A stretch of DNA of 64,000 nucleotides from Shewanella sp. UCD-KL21. GTDB lineage: Bacteria; Pseudomonadota; Gammaproteobacteria; Enterobacterales; Shewanellaceae. Location: assembly GCF_001957135.1 (NCBI RefSeq), contig NZ_MPHK01000014.1, positions 56,725 to 120,724 on the forward strand, given 5' to 3'. Every line of letters begins with the position of its first letter. Position 1 is the first letter of the stretch. The notes beneath the pieces were generated by a model that had not been told where the DNA came from, made no database searches, and saw only the letters and a list, made by a program, of their open reading frames with translations. Shown piece by piece: positions 1 to 8,193 of the stretch. A program made the translations under genes and the position numbers.

Positions 1-10
1 AATGGCTTAT

Positions 11-16
11 CTCCTC
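11..16 (-). promoter_or_regulatory. Ribosome binding site of the next gene, off the left edge
   Basis: On the minus strand the bases GAGGAG lie 11 nt after the fdhA stop codon and about 7-10 nt before the window edge, so another gene of the same operon must start at or just beyond position 1. In Shewanella formate dehydrogenase operons the next gene is the iron-sulfur subunit fdhB. That identity is inferred from known gene order only. Confidence 0.6.
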
Positions 17-26
17 ATCAAGTTAA

Positions 27-2876
27 TTAGGCTTTGCTGATCTGACACAAGCTAGACTTCGTCTCTTGCATCTGAGTCACAACATCATAACCATAGGTCA
101 TTACCGTATTGGCAGCTTCACCAATAATGTAAGGCACGGTTCCTTCAGGGTAGTTTTTCGCCAGACTTTCGCCTTCGAATACACCCGCAAAGTGATATGG
201 CATGAAACATTCACCAGCAATGACTCGTGGAGTCACCATCGCTTTAACTGTAATTTTAGCGCCTTCTGGACTGTGAACGAATACATCATCACCATCACGT
301 AAGCCGCGGTCGGCTGCATCTGCAGGGTTAATCTCAATAAACATTTCTTGCTGAAGTTCAGCAAGCCATGGATTTGAGCGCGTTTCTTCACCACCACCTT
401 CATACTCAACTAAGCGACCCGTGGTTACAGCTAATGGGAAGTCTTTTGCAAAGTCTTTGTCTTGAATAGACTTATACAGAGTAGGAAGACGTGCAACCAT
501 ACGATCTTCGTAGGTTGGATACTTAGACACTAAGTCACGACGTGGGGTATAAAGCGGTTCACGATGTAGCGGAATATCGTCTGGGAAATTCCACACAATA
601 CAACGTGCTTTGGCATTACCGTAAGGCATACAACCATGGTTGATTGCCACACGTTGAATACCACCAGAAATATCAGTTTTCCAGTTTTTACCTTCAGCGT
701 GAACTTTCTCTTCTGCAGTTAAGTCATCCCACCAGCCAAGTTGTTTCAGCATGTCTGCAGTAAACTCTGGATAACCATCTTTGATTTCAGATCCTTTTGA
801 ATAAGAACCTTCAGCAAGGATGTTATTACCATCATGCTCAACACCGTAACGTGCACGGAAGTTACCACCACCGTGTTTCACTTCACGACCTGTGCGGTAA
901 AGGATTTGGGTACCTGGATGTTTATTTTCTGGGGTTCCCCAACACGGCCAAGGTAAACCATAAGTTTCACCTTTAGCTGGGCCACCGGGTGCTTCTAAGC
1001 TTTCAATATTGAACGTGCCCCAGTTTTCTTGGTGCATTTTCAAACGCTCAGGGCTTTGGCCTGTGTAACCAATGGTCCACATACCTTTGTTGAATTCACG
1101 GGTCATATCTTCAATCAATGGCTCTTCACCATTCACTTTAATATGCTTACAGAATTCAGCTTCAATGCCCCATTTTTTCGCTAATAGGTACATGATCGTA
1201 TGATCGGGTTTACACTCGAACAGCGGCTCAATAACTTTAGTACGCCACTGCAGTGAACGGTTTGAAGCAGACACTGAACCATAAGTTTCAAACTGGGTTG
1301 CTGCAGGTAACAAATATACACCGTCTTGGCGCTGATGCATGACACCGGCCATTGTTGGGTATGGATCCACTACCACAACCGTATCTAGCTTGTTCAATGC
1401 TTCACGTATTTCACGACCACGGGTTTCAGTGTTAACTGATTGCCCCCAGAAAAATGACATACGGATATTGTCTTGCTGAGCAATTTTGCCCTTATCTTCA
1501 AGAACACCATCATGCCAACGCGAACAAGGAATACCCGGTGAGGTTTGCGGAGATTGACCTAAGTATTCACCTTGGTCAAAACGCGCTTTAATCCAGCTTG
1601 GCTCAAGATCCCACACATTTGCCCAATGAGCCCATGCGCCAGTTGATAAACCGTAGTAGCCAGGTAAGTTATCGTAAAGTAGACCAAAATCAGTCGCGCC
1701 TTGAACATTGTCATGGCCACGGAAAATATTAGTACCACCACCAGAGACACCCATGTTGCCTAGGGCTAACTGTAAGATACAGTAAGCGCGAGTGTTGGCA
1801 TTACCGATATGATGCTGAGTACCACCCATACACCAAACCACGGTGCCCGGCTTAGTTTCTGCTAATAACTTAGCAACACGATGCATTTGCGCTTCAGGTA
1901 CACCAGCAACATTTTCAACTTCTGCAGGGTTCCATTTCTTAGCTTCTTCGCGGATACGTTCCATGCCGTAAACACGTTGGTCAATAAAGCCTTGATCTTC
2001 CCAGCCATTTTCAAAAATATGCCACAACAAACCATAAATGTAAGGAATATCCGTACCTGGACGAATATGCACATACTCATCAGCTTTGGCTGCTGTTCTG
2101 GTAAAACGAGGGTCGACAACAATAATTTTCGCGCCGCGCTCTTTACCTTCAAGGATGTGTTGCATAGCAACTGGGTGAGCTTCACTAGGGTTCGAACCGA
2201 TAAACATCATCGCTTTCGAGTTACGCATGTCGTTAAAAGAATTTGATTGCGCACCATAGCCCCAAGTGTTTGCAACACCAGCTACAGTGGTAGAGTGACA
2301 AATTCGTGCAGAGTGGTCGATGTTATTCGTGCCCCACATTGCCGCTAATTTGCGATACATATAAGATTGTTCGTTTGAAAACTTCGCACTACCCATGAAA
2401 AATACTGAATCAGGGCCAGACTCTTCACGAATATCGAGGGCTTTTTGGCCAATTTCTTCAATGGCTTGATCCCAAGAAAGTTTTTTCCATTTTCCGCCTT
2501 CCAGCTTCATTGGGTACTTAAGACGTTTCTCACCATGGCCAACTTCGCGCAGTGCAGCACCTTTAGCACAGTGACCGCCTGAGTTAAATGGATGATCAAA
2601 TGCAGGCTCTTGACCTGTCCAAACACCATTTTGTACTTCAGCATAAATACCACAGCCCACCGAACAGTGAGAACAAATAGTACGTTTAACTTCAGTTGGC
2701 GCATCGTAAGCAACATCTTTTGCTTCAGCTTTACGCATCATGCCAGCGCCAAGCATTGAAGCGGCAGCAATACCACCTGTAGCAAGGGTTGCAGACTTCA
2801 AAAATTGGCGGCGATTGAGTCCAAGTGCAGGTTTATCTGCCCCTTGAACGTTCTCTGTTTTGCGGGTTAATCGCAT
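27..2876 (-). CDS. fdhA: Formate dehydrogenase catalytic (molybdopterin) subunit
   Basis: Large periplasmic subunit of a respiratory formate dehydrogenase; it oxidises formate to CO2 at a bis-MGD molybdenum or tungsten centre. A Tat leader (NRRQFLKSA near residues 21-29) is followed by the N-terminal [4Fe-4S] site, with cysteines near residues 68, 71, 75 and 103. The metal ligand is a cysteine (ARICHSTT, about residue 193) where E. coli FdnG and FdoG have selenocysteine, so no UGA recoding is needed. Length of about 949 residues is normal for the family, and the C-terminal molybdopterin-dinucleotide-binding domain (from TTGRLVEYEGGG) is present. Start: ATG at 2876 has AAGGAG 8 nt upstream; a GTG three bases earlier is also possible. 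The preceding gene ends 17 nt upstream, so it is part of an operon. Confidence 0.96.
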   Translation of the reverse strand: MRLTRKTENVQGADKPALGLNRRQFLKSATLATGGIAAASMLGAGMMRKAEAKDVAYDAPTEVKRTICSHCSVGCGIYAEVQNGVWTGQEPAFDHPFNSGGHCAKGAALREVGHGEKRLKYPMKLEGGKWKKLSWDQAIEEIGQKALDIREESGPDSVFFMGSAKFSNEQSYMYRKLAAMWGTNNIDHSARICHSTTVAGVANTWGYGAQSNSFNDMRNSKAMMFIGSNPSEAHPVAMQHILEGKERGAKIIVVDPRFTRTAAKADEYVHIRPGTDIPYIYGLLWHIFENGWEDQGFIDQRVYGMERIREEAKKWNPAEVENVAGVPEAQMHRVAKLLAETKPGTVVWCMGGTQHHIGNANTRAYCILQLALGNMGVSGGGTNIFRGHDNVQGATDFGLLYDNLPGYYGLSTGAWAHWANVWDLEPSWIKARFDQGEYLGQSPQTSPGIPCSRWHDGVLEDKGKIAQQDNIRMSFFWGQSVNTETRGREIREALNKLDTVVVVDPYPTMAGVMHQRQDGVYLLPAATQFETYGSVSASNRSLQWRTKVIEPLFECKPDHTIMYLLAKKWGIEAEFCKHIKVNGEEPLIEDMTREFNKGMWTIGYTGQSPERLKMHQENWGTFNIESLEAPGGPAKGETYGLPWPCWGTPENKHPGTQILYRTGREVKHGGGNFRARYGVEHDGNNILAEGSYSKGSEIKDGYPEFTADMLKQLGWWDDLTAEEKVHAEGKNWKTDISGGIQRVAINHGCMPYGNAKARCIVWNFPDDIPLHREPLYTPRRDLVSKYPTYEDRMVARLPTLYKSIQDKDFAKDFPLAVTTGRLVEYEGGGEETRSNPWLAELQQEMFIEINPADAADRGLRDGDDVFVHSPEGAKITVKAMVTPRVIAGECFMPYHFAGVFEGESLAKNYPEGTVPYIIGEAANTVMTYGYDVVTQMQETKSSLCQISKA

Positions 2877-2893
2877 CACATATTCTCCTTAAA

Positions 2894-3097
2894 TTACTTG
2901 CTACTACGTAATGTGTCGTAATAACTACGTACATGGTCTGTTTCTCTGTAGCCATCACTTTTGCCTGCAACTGGTGCAGCTTTTGGTGAGGCGGCAAGAG
3001 CTTGTCCGCTAACAGTGGCAACTGCGCCAGCGGCACTGCCGACAGCCAATGCTTTTAGCATTTGACGACGACCCATGTCGGAAGCTTGCTTCTTCAT
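2894..3097 (-). CDS. Small Tat-signal protein of the formate dehydrogenase operon (TIGR02811-like)
   Basis: This 67-residue protein is essentially a twin-arginine leader (GRRQMLKALAVG at residues 9-20) with a hydrophobic core, an Ala-rich cleavage region (SGQALAASP) and a short polar tail rich in Tyr, Arg and Asp. It matches the small 'formate dehydrogenase region TAT target' proteins encoded just upstream of fdhA in many proteobacteria. Their function is not established; a role as a small subunit or assembly factor of the Fdh complex is inference. It has a strong ribosome binding site (AAGGAG) and lies 17 nt before fdhA. Confidence 0.88.
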   Translation of the reverse strand: MKKQASDMGRRQMLKALAVGSAAGAVATVSGQALAASPKAAPVAGKSDGYRETDHVRSYYDTLRSSK

Positions 3098-3175
3098 AGT
3101 CTCTCCTTAATTTAACGCGTGTTATAAGAGTAAATTTACTCTCTGTTTTTATGGAAGTTACCTTCCTTTTCAGTC

Positions 3176-3205
3176 TATGCCACTGGGCCAAAGCCCAGCG
3201 GCATA
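3176..3205 (-). other. 13-bp RNA hairpin in the formate dehydrogenase operon
   Basis: An inverted repeat (TATGCCACTGGGC, loop CAAA, then GCCCAGCGGCATA) sits between the TorD-type chaperone gene and the small Tat-protein gene. The single mismatch on DNA becomes a G-U pair only in RNA copied from the minus strand, the direction of the operon. No U-run follows it. This fits a processing or stabilising stem, or a partial attenuator that would set the ratio of catalytic subunit to accessory proteins. The role is inferred. Confidence 0.6.
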
Positions 3206-3234
3206 AATCTTTGCACCAACAGCCTAAAACTTAC

Positions 3235-3930
3235 CTAAGAGGCAAGTTCATTGGTTGAAGGTTCAATCTTGTCTGTCTCGTCAGCAGCCGCCTTTTCAGC
3301 TTCAGAACCTGGGCAGTTCACTGGAATATCCAAGCTAAGTTGCTCAAATTCATTGGCTTCAATGACGAAAAATGCTTTTGCTAACTGCGCCACAGGTACA
3401 TAAAATGCTGCACTTGGCGTTTGCGCTAAGGTGTCGCAAAAACGCTCAACCCAGCTACCAATATGGCGCTGATAAAATGCCAGTTGACGATAACCTGGCG
3501 CCTCTAAAATCAAGGTGCCCATCACTTCACATAATGCGGCAACGTGATCTTCTGGCTCTTTAACGTCTTCTTCACGAGCAAAACCTAATTGCATTAAATC
3601 TTGGCGTAACAATGCTAATGGTTTATCCATTAACGAGCCTGTCATAAACCAGCTGCCGTATGGCAATACTTCACCACGGCCAACACCGAAGAAAATATTG
3701 AAGTATTCGTCTTCAAGTTGCTCTTGTGTGTACTGGGTCGCCGCCGCCTTTAGCGCCAGCCAAGCCGAGCTCATGTCATTATCATCTTCAGCTTCTGTTT
3801 CTATTTCGATGTCAGCTAAAAATGACAACAATTCTTCACTTGGTTGACGACGTAGTAATGCAGCTAATAATTGGTAAATATCTGCCCGTAGCTGATCGTT
3901 TTCTGAAATTTCTCTAACTAATTCGGTCAT
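3235..3930 (-). CDS. TorD/DmsD-family molybdoenzyme chaperone
   Basis: An all-helical cytoplasmic chaperone of the TorD/NarJ/DmsD type, expected to bind the Tat leader of the formate dehydrogenase apoprotein and hold it until the molybdenum cofactor is inserted. Family features visible are the N-terminal helices with YQLLAALLRRQPSEELLSFL, the block EDEYFNIFFGVGRGEVLPYGSWF (about residues 75-97) with its conserved P-Y-x-S-x-F, and PEDHVAALCEVMG. The acidic C-terminal tail is typical. Start: the frame is open upstream, but the ATG at 3930 matches the family N-terminus and lies 10 nt after the preceding ferredoxin gene; using the earlier codon would make it overlap that gene. Confidence 0.9.
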   Translation of the reverse strand: MTELVREISENDQLRADIYQLLAALLRRQPSEELLSFLADIEIETEAEDDNDMSSAWLALKAAATQYTQEQLEDEYFNIFFGVGRGEVLPYGSWFMTGSLMDKPLALLRQDLMQLGFAREEDVKEPEDHVAALCEVMGTLILEAPGYRQLAFYQRHIGSWVERFCDTLAQTPSAAFYVPVAQLAKAFFVIEANEFEQLSLDIPVNCPGSEAEKAAADETDKIEPSTNELAS

Positions 3931-3940
3931 ATTGGATCTC

Positions 3941-5620
3941 TTATCGAAGTTGCTTCTCTGGGTCTTCAAGAATGTCTTCAAACATATCTTTTACGCGGCA
4001 ATCACCACACATTTTTAGGCGCTCAATATTGGCGTTAAATGCAGAATGTCCACCAATCATATCGATCATTCTATGAACCATCGATTGTGTAGCAAAAGCG
4101 GTTCCGCAACGAATACACTCGAACGGAGGCTCTTCTTTTAACGTTTGACGCTGTTGACGTGATGCTTGGTCCAAATTGATTTGCGGCGTTAAGCTAATCA
4201 CGCTTTCAGGACAAGAGGTTTCACATAAACCACATTGCACACAGTCTTGCTCTACAAAATGCAGTGACGGTGATTCACCACCATCGGTTAATGCTTGTGT
4301 TGGGCAAGTTGCTACACAAGACATACACAAGGTACATTTATCAACTTCGACGTTAACCACACCGTAAGGCACATTGCTCATTGCAATGGCGCTATCAGTC
4401 GCCGATGCCTGCTGGTTTAAGTGATCAACGGCGGCATATAAGGTGTCACGCTTAGTGCTAGGGGCGAATGCCGCTGGCACTGTTAATGGCCAATCAAGGC
4501 TTATGGCTAACTTGTCATCTAAGTCTGCTAATGCTTGGGTGTCTATCAAGCTAATGCGCTGTGGCTGACCCATTTCATCTAGAATGCTATTAGCTAATAT
4601 TAGCTCACCATTTAACATTTGCGTTAAAGTGGGTGCGGTGGCATCAGTATTAAGGATCAGTACCTGACGCGCGCCCCATGCAAGTGACGACATCCAGTGG
4701 TCAATACTGGCAACAGTAATCTCTTCTAACTCAACCGGAATAATATCGCCCGCAAGTTCAGCAGTAATTAATTCAGCCCCAACGCCGCTGTCATGGAACA
4801 AAATCACTGGCGCAGCTTGAGCTTGCTCTAGGTAACGACTAATGAGCTTTTGCAGGTAACTATGCAGTGCTTGTGGCGTTGGTAAATCAAATGCGATAGC
4901 CCCTGTAGGGCAAGCATTGGTACAACTACCCGCGCCATGACAAAGGTAAGGGTCGATTTCGATTTTTTGTTCGATGCTGCTAATTGCATCTGCTGGGCAG
5001 AAGTTTAAACAGCGATTACAGCCATTGACGCCATTACGGTTATGGGCACAGATATCACTGTTCACTTTCACATAACGTGGCTTATCAAATTCACCAACTA
5101 AATCTGGAATTTGCTCTAGGGCATCAGCTAATTTAGCTGCATCTTGGCCGACGTAGAAATAACCTGGAGGTAGCATTTCAAGGTTAAGACATGGCGACAT
5201 GCTCAGGTCTAAAACCATATCAAAATGCGGTTTACGAATAGCAACAAGACTTAACTCAGTCGCCGCTTGGTTTTCACCAGCGCCTTCATTCTCAACGGTT
5301 ACCTGAAACTGACCTAAAAAGCCTTTTACAGAAATGAGTTTGTTGTAATAGCTTTCGCTATTTACAGCAGCGTTCATTACCGCTTCAAGATGATCTTCAT
5401 CTTGGCTGGTAATGGCTTCGTTTGCCAAAATAACCGTATTGGCCATGGTTGACAGTTTATCCGCAGCTAATCGGGCCAAATCTTCTGGGCCGATGACTAA
5501 CACATTGCCTTCAGTGGTATAACTGACTGTTGGCGGGATCAAGTTTTGGATCACTTGAGTCTGTGCTAATACCTGCTGGCGAACTTGTTTTAGTTCTAGC
5601 GGGGTTTGACTATTGCTCAC
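3941..5620 (-). CDS. 4Fe-4S ferredoxin-type protein of the formate dehydrogenase cluster
   Basis: A 559-residue cytoplasmic-looking iron-sulfur protein with no signal peptide. It has two pairs of [4Fe-4S] motifs. The first pair has cysteines near residues 191, 201, 204, 208 and near 227, 233, 237. The second pair (CTLCMSCVATCP, then CVQCGLCETSCP) lies near residues 430-470. A further CIRCG and CGDC near the C-terminus could bind another metal. Between the pairs is a domain of about 170 residues resembling a hydrogenase/CoB-CoM-reductase subunit-delta-like fold (ARQVLILNTDA). In Shewanella it accompanies DUF3305, DUF3306, TorD and FdhA genes; electron transfer or maturation for formate dehydrogenase is the usual inference. 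Its start lies about 150 bp after DUF3306. Confidence 0.88.
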   Translation of the reverse strand: MSNSQTPLELKQVRQQVLAQTQVIQNLIPPTVSYTTEGNVLVIGPEDLARLAADKLSTMANTVILANEAITSQDEDHLEAVMNAAVNSESYYNKLISVKGFLGQFQVTVENEGAGENQAATELSLVAIRKPHFDMVLDLSMSPCLNLEMLPPGYFYVGQDAAKLADALEQIPDLVGEFDKPRYVKVNSDICAHNRNGVNGCNRCLNFCPADAISSIEQKIEIDPYLCHGAGSCTNACPTGAIAFDLPTPQALHSYLQKLISRYLEQAQAAPVILFHDSGVGAELITAELAGDIIPVELEEITVASIDHWMSSLAWGARQVLILNTDATAPTLTQMLNGELILANSILDEMGQPQRISLIDTQALADLDDKLAISLDWPLTVPAAFAPSTKRDTLYAAVDHLNQQASATDSAIAMSNVPYGVVNVEVDKCTLCMSCVATCPTQALTDGGESPSLHFVEQDCVQCGLCETSCPESVISLTPQINLDQASRQQRQTLKEEPPFECIRCGTAFATQSMVHRMIDMIGGHSAFNANIERLKMCGDCRVKDMFEDILEDPEKQLR

Positions 5621-5772
5621 ATTGCGTTCCTGAACAGTTTTTTAACGCTTAGGTGATTTATCAAGGCTGCAAATCCATTTTGCACTTAAAAATTAATTTA
5701 AATACATCAGCTTAAAATGATAAACAAAACACCTTATACGCTAAATAGTGGACTAAAATTTTTAACTACACA

Positions 5773-6414
5773 CTAAACCTTAGCGCTACTTGAAGCCGTT
5801 ATAGCTTCTTCATCGACCATTCCCAGAACATCACTCTGGTCTTGGTTGCTATCTAAGTCAGTGGCAGACACGATTTCGCTCTTATCATCTAATACTGGCG
5901 AGGCATCAGTTTCATCAACAACTGTGTCATCATCCTCACGAGCAAGTAACGCTTGCTCTTCCGTTTCTTCTTTGTCTTTTACAACATTACGGAAGACTTT
6001 TTTAACTAATTCAGCCGAAACTTCGGCAGACAATTTAGGTTGATTACTGTAATCAAGGGCGTACTCGAGTAAGCCGTCGATTTCATTGTATTGGGGTTGT
6101 TTCCACAGTGCTTTTAACGCTGCTGATTTCGCTTGAGGTGATACATTCGCCCCCATAAACGAAGCAAAACTGCCTCCAACTTCAATTTTTTCTGGATCCG
6201 GTAAATCTTTAGCTTCAAGGACCTTCTCAGCCTGAGGCGCGTCTTGTATGGCATCCTCAGTGGCAGAGTCGGCAAGGCTTTCTGCCTCTGCCGCCACAGC
6301 TTGTTGCTGTAGCTCAGCCTCACGGGCGGCCTCTGTCTCACGAGCCGCTTCTGCTTCAACTTGCTCGCGACGCTCAGTCCAACGAGAGAAAAAACCTTTC
6401 GAATTATTGCTCAT
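5773..6414 (-). CDS. DUF3306 domain protein
   Basis: A 213-residue protein of unknown function. The N-terminus (GFFSRWTERREQVEAEA) is the family hallmark. An Ala/Glu-rich segment predicted to be helical follows (residues 17-60), then the conserved block IEVGGSFASFMGANVSPQAKSAALKALWKQPQYNEIDGLLEYALDY, given here only as residues about 76-125, and an acidic tail. No signal peptide or membrane span is evident. Its start codon overlaps the stop of the DUF3305 gene by one base (TAATG), so the two are translationally coupled. DUF3305 and DUF3306 genes travel together with fdh accessory genes; a joint role in formate dehydrogenase maturation is inferred from that. Confidence 0.85.
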   Translation of the reverse strand: MSNNSKGFFSRWTERREQVEAEAARETEAAREAELQQQAVAAEAESLADSATEDAIQDAPQAEKVLEAKDLPDPEKIEVGGSFASFMGANVSPQAKSAALKALWKQPQYNEIDGLLEYALDYSNQPKLSAEVSAELVKKVFRNVVKDKEETEEQALLAREDDDTVVDETDASPVLDDKSEIVSATDLDSNQDQSDVLGMVDEEAITASSSAKV

Positions 6415-6878
6415 TAATGTCTCCGAAGGTGATCTGTGCTAGGGCCAGTATCCTTTCGGCGGTTCACATGCTTACGGCGTTTAGCTGATATTTCAACTTC
6501 GCCATGACGGGTAATGAAAGCTTCAACCCAACACGCCAGCGCTTCTGGCATTGGGATATTCAGCACTGGGGTTTCAGACTCCAAACAGGCTGCGGCAATA
6601 TTTTGGTCTGCTGAGATAGCTGCAGGAACCCAAGTACCATCTGATAACTCATCACAAACGATATATAACATGGTGTTATCCATGTCTAAATTTATCCGGT
6701 AACTGCCACGTTCATCTTTATAAAGTTGAAACAATATTAATTTGGCCCCTTCAGGTGCCTCATGAGTCGCAGGAACCATTTGTTCCACTTCCCAAGTGAT
6801 TGACGGCCAACGTCCCATCATTTTTTCGACTTTTCTAAGCGAAACATACATAGGCCAAACATTTTCTGTGTGTTGCAT
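6414..6878 (-). CDS. DUF3305 domain protein
   Basis: A 154-residue protein beginning MQHTENVWPMYVSLRKVEK; the W-P-x-Y-V start, the MGRWPSITWEVEQMVPA block and YRINLDMDNTMLYIVCDE are typical of DUF3305. The C-terminus is basic (KRRKHVNRRKDTG). Function is unknown. It is the first gene of the minus-strand formate dehydrogenase accessory operon, coupled to DUF3306 by a TAATG overlap. Start: the frame extends 17 codons further, but ATG 6878 has AAGG upstream and gives the family N-terminus. Confidence 0.83.
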   Translation of the reverse strand: MQHTENVWPMYVSLRKVEKMMGRWPSITWEVEQMVPATHEAPEGAKLILFQLYKDERGSYRINLDMDNTMLYIVCDELSDGTWVPAAISADQNIAAACLESETPVLNIPMPEALACWVEAFITRHGEVEISAKRRKHVNRRKDTGPSTDHLRRH

Positions 6879-7280
6879 ACAAGCCTTGCCCTTAAAACAT
6901 AAATTCACAAGAAATAAATAAAAACACATATTAACAACAACTTAAAAGTTGCTCTTAGTTATTTTTAGAGGCTAAAAACCACTTTATTTCTCTTAGCTAT
7001 TCAGTATCCTGCAAAAATAGTGCCAGATGAATAGGATCAAAAAACTAGACCCAGATCTCCTAATTACCATTAAGAGTAGGACAATTTGTCTATATTGCTA
7101 ATTATACTAGGACATAAGGCTACGTTAATTAGTCGCTGCTGATTAACATCAGAGTTAGATCACGCATTTACAAACTACATTGCCGCCTCGGGAATAAAAG
7201 TTGCTATGCTGATAGTTAATTAGTTTTCATTACGATCCTCACTACCGAGCTAGTTAACTATTGCAGAGGCCACACTTTCA
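6879..7280. promoter_or_regulatory. Divergent intergenic region between the fdh accessory operon and fdhD
   Basis: About 400 AT-rich bases with no credible gene separate the two divergent transcription units. It must carry promoters in both directions. I could not assign -35/-10 boxes with confidence: the best TATACT-like box near 7103-7108 has no properly spaced partner. No clear FNR/EtrA or CRP palindrome was seen. Confidence 0.5.
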
Positions 7281-8120
7281 ATGACCCAATCAAATGCTAA
7301 TAAATCGCTTAAACTGGTCAAAACCAATGCTGAAGTTCCCCTTACAATTGCGGTTAAAGCAATTAATGAGCAAGGAGAAAGTGTTGATAAATTCGTGGCC
7401 TGTGAAAGACCATTGACGGTATATTTGAACTGGCAACCCATAGTGACCTTAATGACCTTGGGCGCAAAACCTGAGTCATTAGCTTTAGGTTACTTGAAAA
7501 ATCAAGGCTTTATTAACGATGCCAGCTTACTTGAATCAATTATCGTTGATTGGGATGTTAACTCTGCAGCCATTTTGACTAAAGAGCAAACCGCTGATTT
7601 AGATAAACAATTATCTGAAAAAACCGTCACTTCAGGTTGCGGTCAAGGCACTGTTTACGGTGGTTTCATGCAAGGGCTTGATGATATCAAGCTGCCAACG
7701 CCCCAATTACAACAATCAACCTTATATAGCCTGCTAAAAAACATTAGCGCTTATAACGAGACCTATAAAAATGCCGGCGCCGTGCATGGTTGCGGCATTT
7801 GTAAAGACGACCAGATTTTAGCTTTCATTGAAGATGTTGGCCGCCATAACGCGGTTGATACCCTCGCGGGTGATATGTGGCTTGAAGGTGAAAATGGCCA
7901 CGATGAGATTTTCTATACCACTGGCCGTTTAACCTCTGAAATGGTGATAAAAATTGCCAAAATGGGTATACCAGTATTGTTATCGCGCAGTGGTGTCACT
8001 CAGATGGGGTTAGAATTAGCTCAAAAGCTGGGGATCACTATTATTGCCAGAGCCAAGGGGCGTCACTTCTTGGTTTACCATGGCGCAGACAATATTGAAT
8101 TTGATGCGATGAAAGTTTAG
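7281..8120 (+). CDS. fdhD: Formate dehydrogenase accessory sulfurtransferase, FdhD family (variant cysteines)
   Basis: FdhD passes sulfur from a cysteine desulfurase to the bis-MGD cofactor of formate dehydrogenase. The 279-residue protein shows family blocks: ERPLTVYLN (about 42-50), ESLALGYLKNQGFI (65-79), EDVGRHNAVDTLAG (184-197) and YTTGRLTSEMV (212-222). The usual loop CxxC (C121/C124 in E. coli) is reduced to one cysteine, SGCGQG with C120, while a CxxC appears in the next conserved block instead (HGCGIC, C171 and C174). It is divergent from the operon that contains its client, FdhA. A terminator-like hairpin follows at 8146-8172. Confidence 0.92.
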   Translation: MTQSNANKSLKLVKTNAEVPLTIAVKAINEQGESVDKFVACERPLTVYLNWQPIVTLMTLGAKPESLALGYLKNQGFINDASLLESIIVDWDVNSAAILTKEQTADLDKQLSEKTVTSGCGQGTVYGGFMQGLDDIKLPTPQLQQSTLYSLLKNISAYNETYKNAGAVHGCGICKDDQILAFIEDVGRHNAVDTLAGDMWLEGENGHDEIFYTTGRLTSEMVIKIAKMGIPVLLSRSGVTQMGLELAQKLGITIIARAKGRHFLVYHGADNIEFDAMKV

Positions 8121-8145
8121 CGTTATCTATTAGCGTAAATCATTA

Positions 8146-8172
8146 ATAACAAGGTGATGTTCACCTTGTTAT
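8146..8172. terminator. Hairpin between convergent fdhD and rlmF
   Basis: A perfect 12-bp inverted repeat (ATAACAAGGTGA, loop TGT, TCACCTTGTTAT) lies between the two converging genes. No long T-run follows on either strand, so it may act as a weak bidirectional terminator or as a 3'-end stabilising stem. Confidence 0.6.
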
Positions 8173-8193
8173 CACTCACCATATACCCCAGTG

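Noticed and set aside
66..302. Open frames antisense to fdhA and to other long genes throughout the window
   Set aside because: They overlap clearly recognised genes, lack ribosome binding sites and show no recognisable protein features; they are shadows of the real frames.
2290..2310. Selenocysteine in the formate dehydrogenase
   Set aside because: The metal-ligand codon is a cysteine codon (ARICHS), not TGA.
7086..7108. Sigma-70 promoter for fdhD
   Set aside because: TTGTCT and TATACT are only 11 bp apart, too close for a normal promoter.
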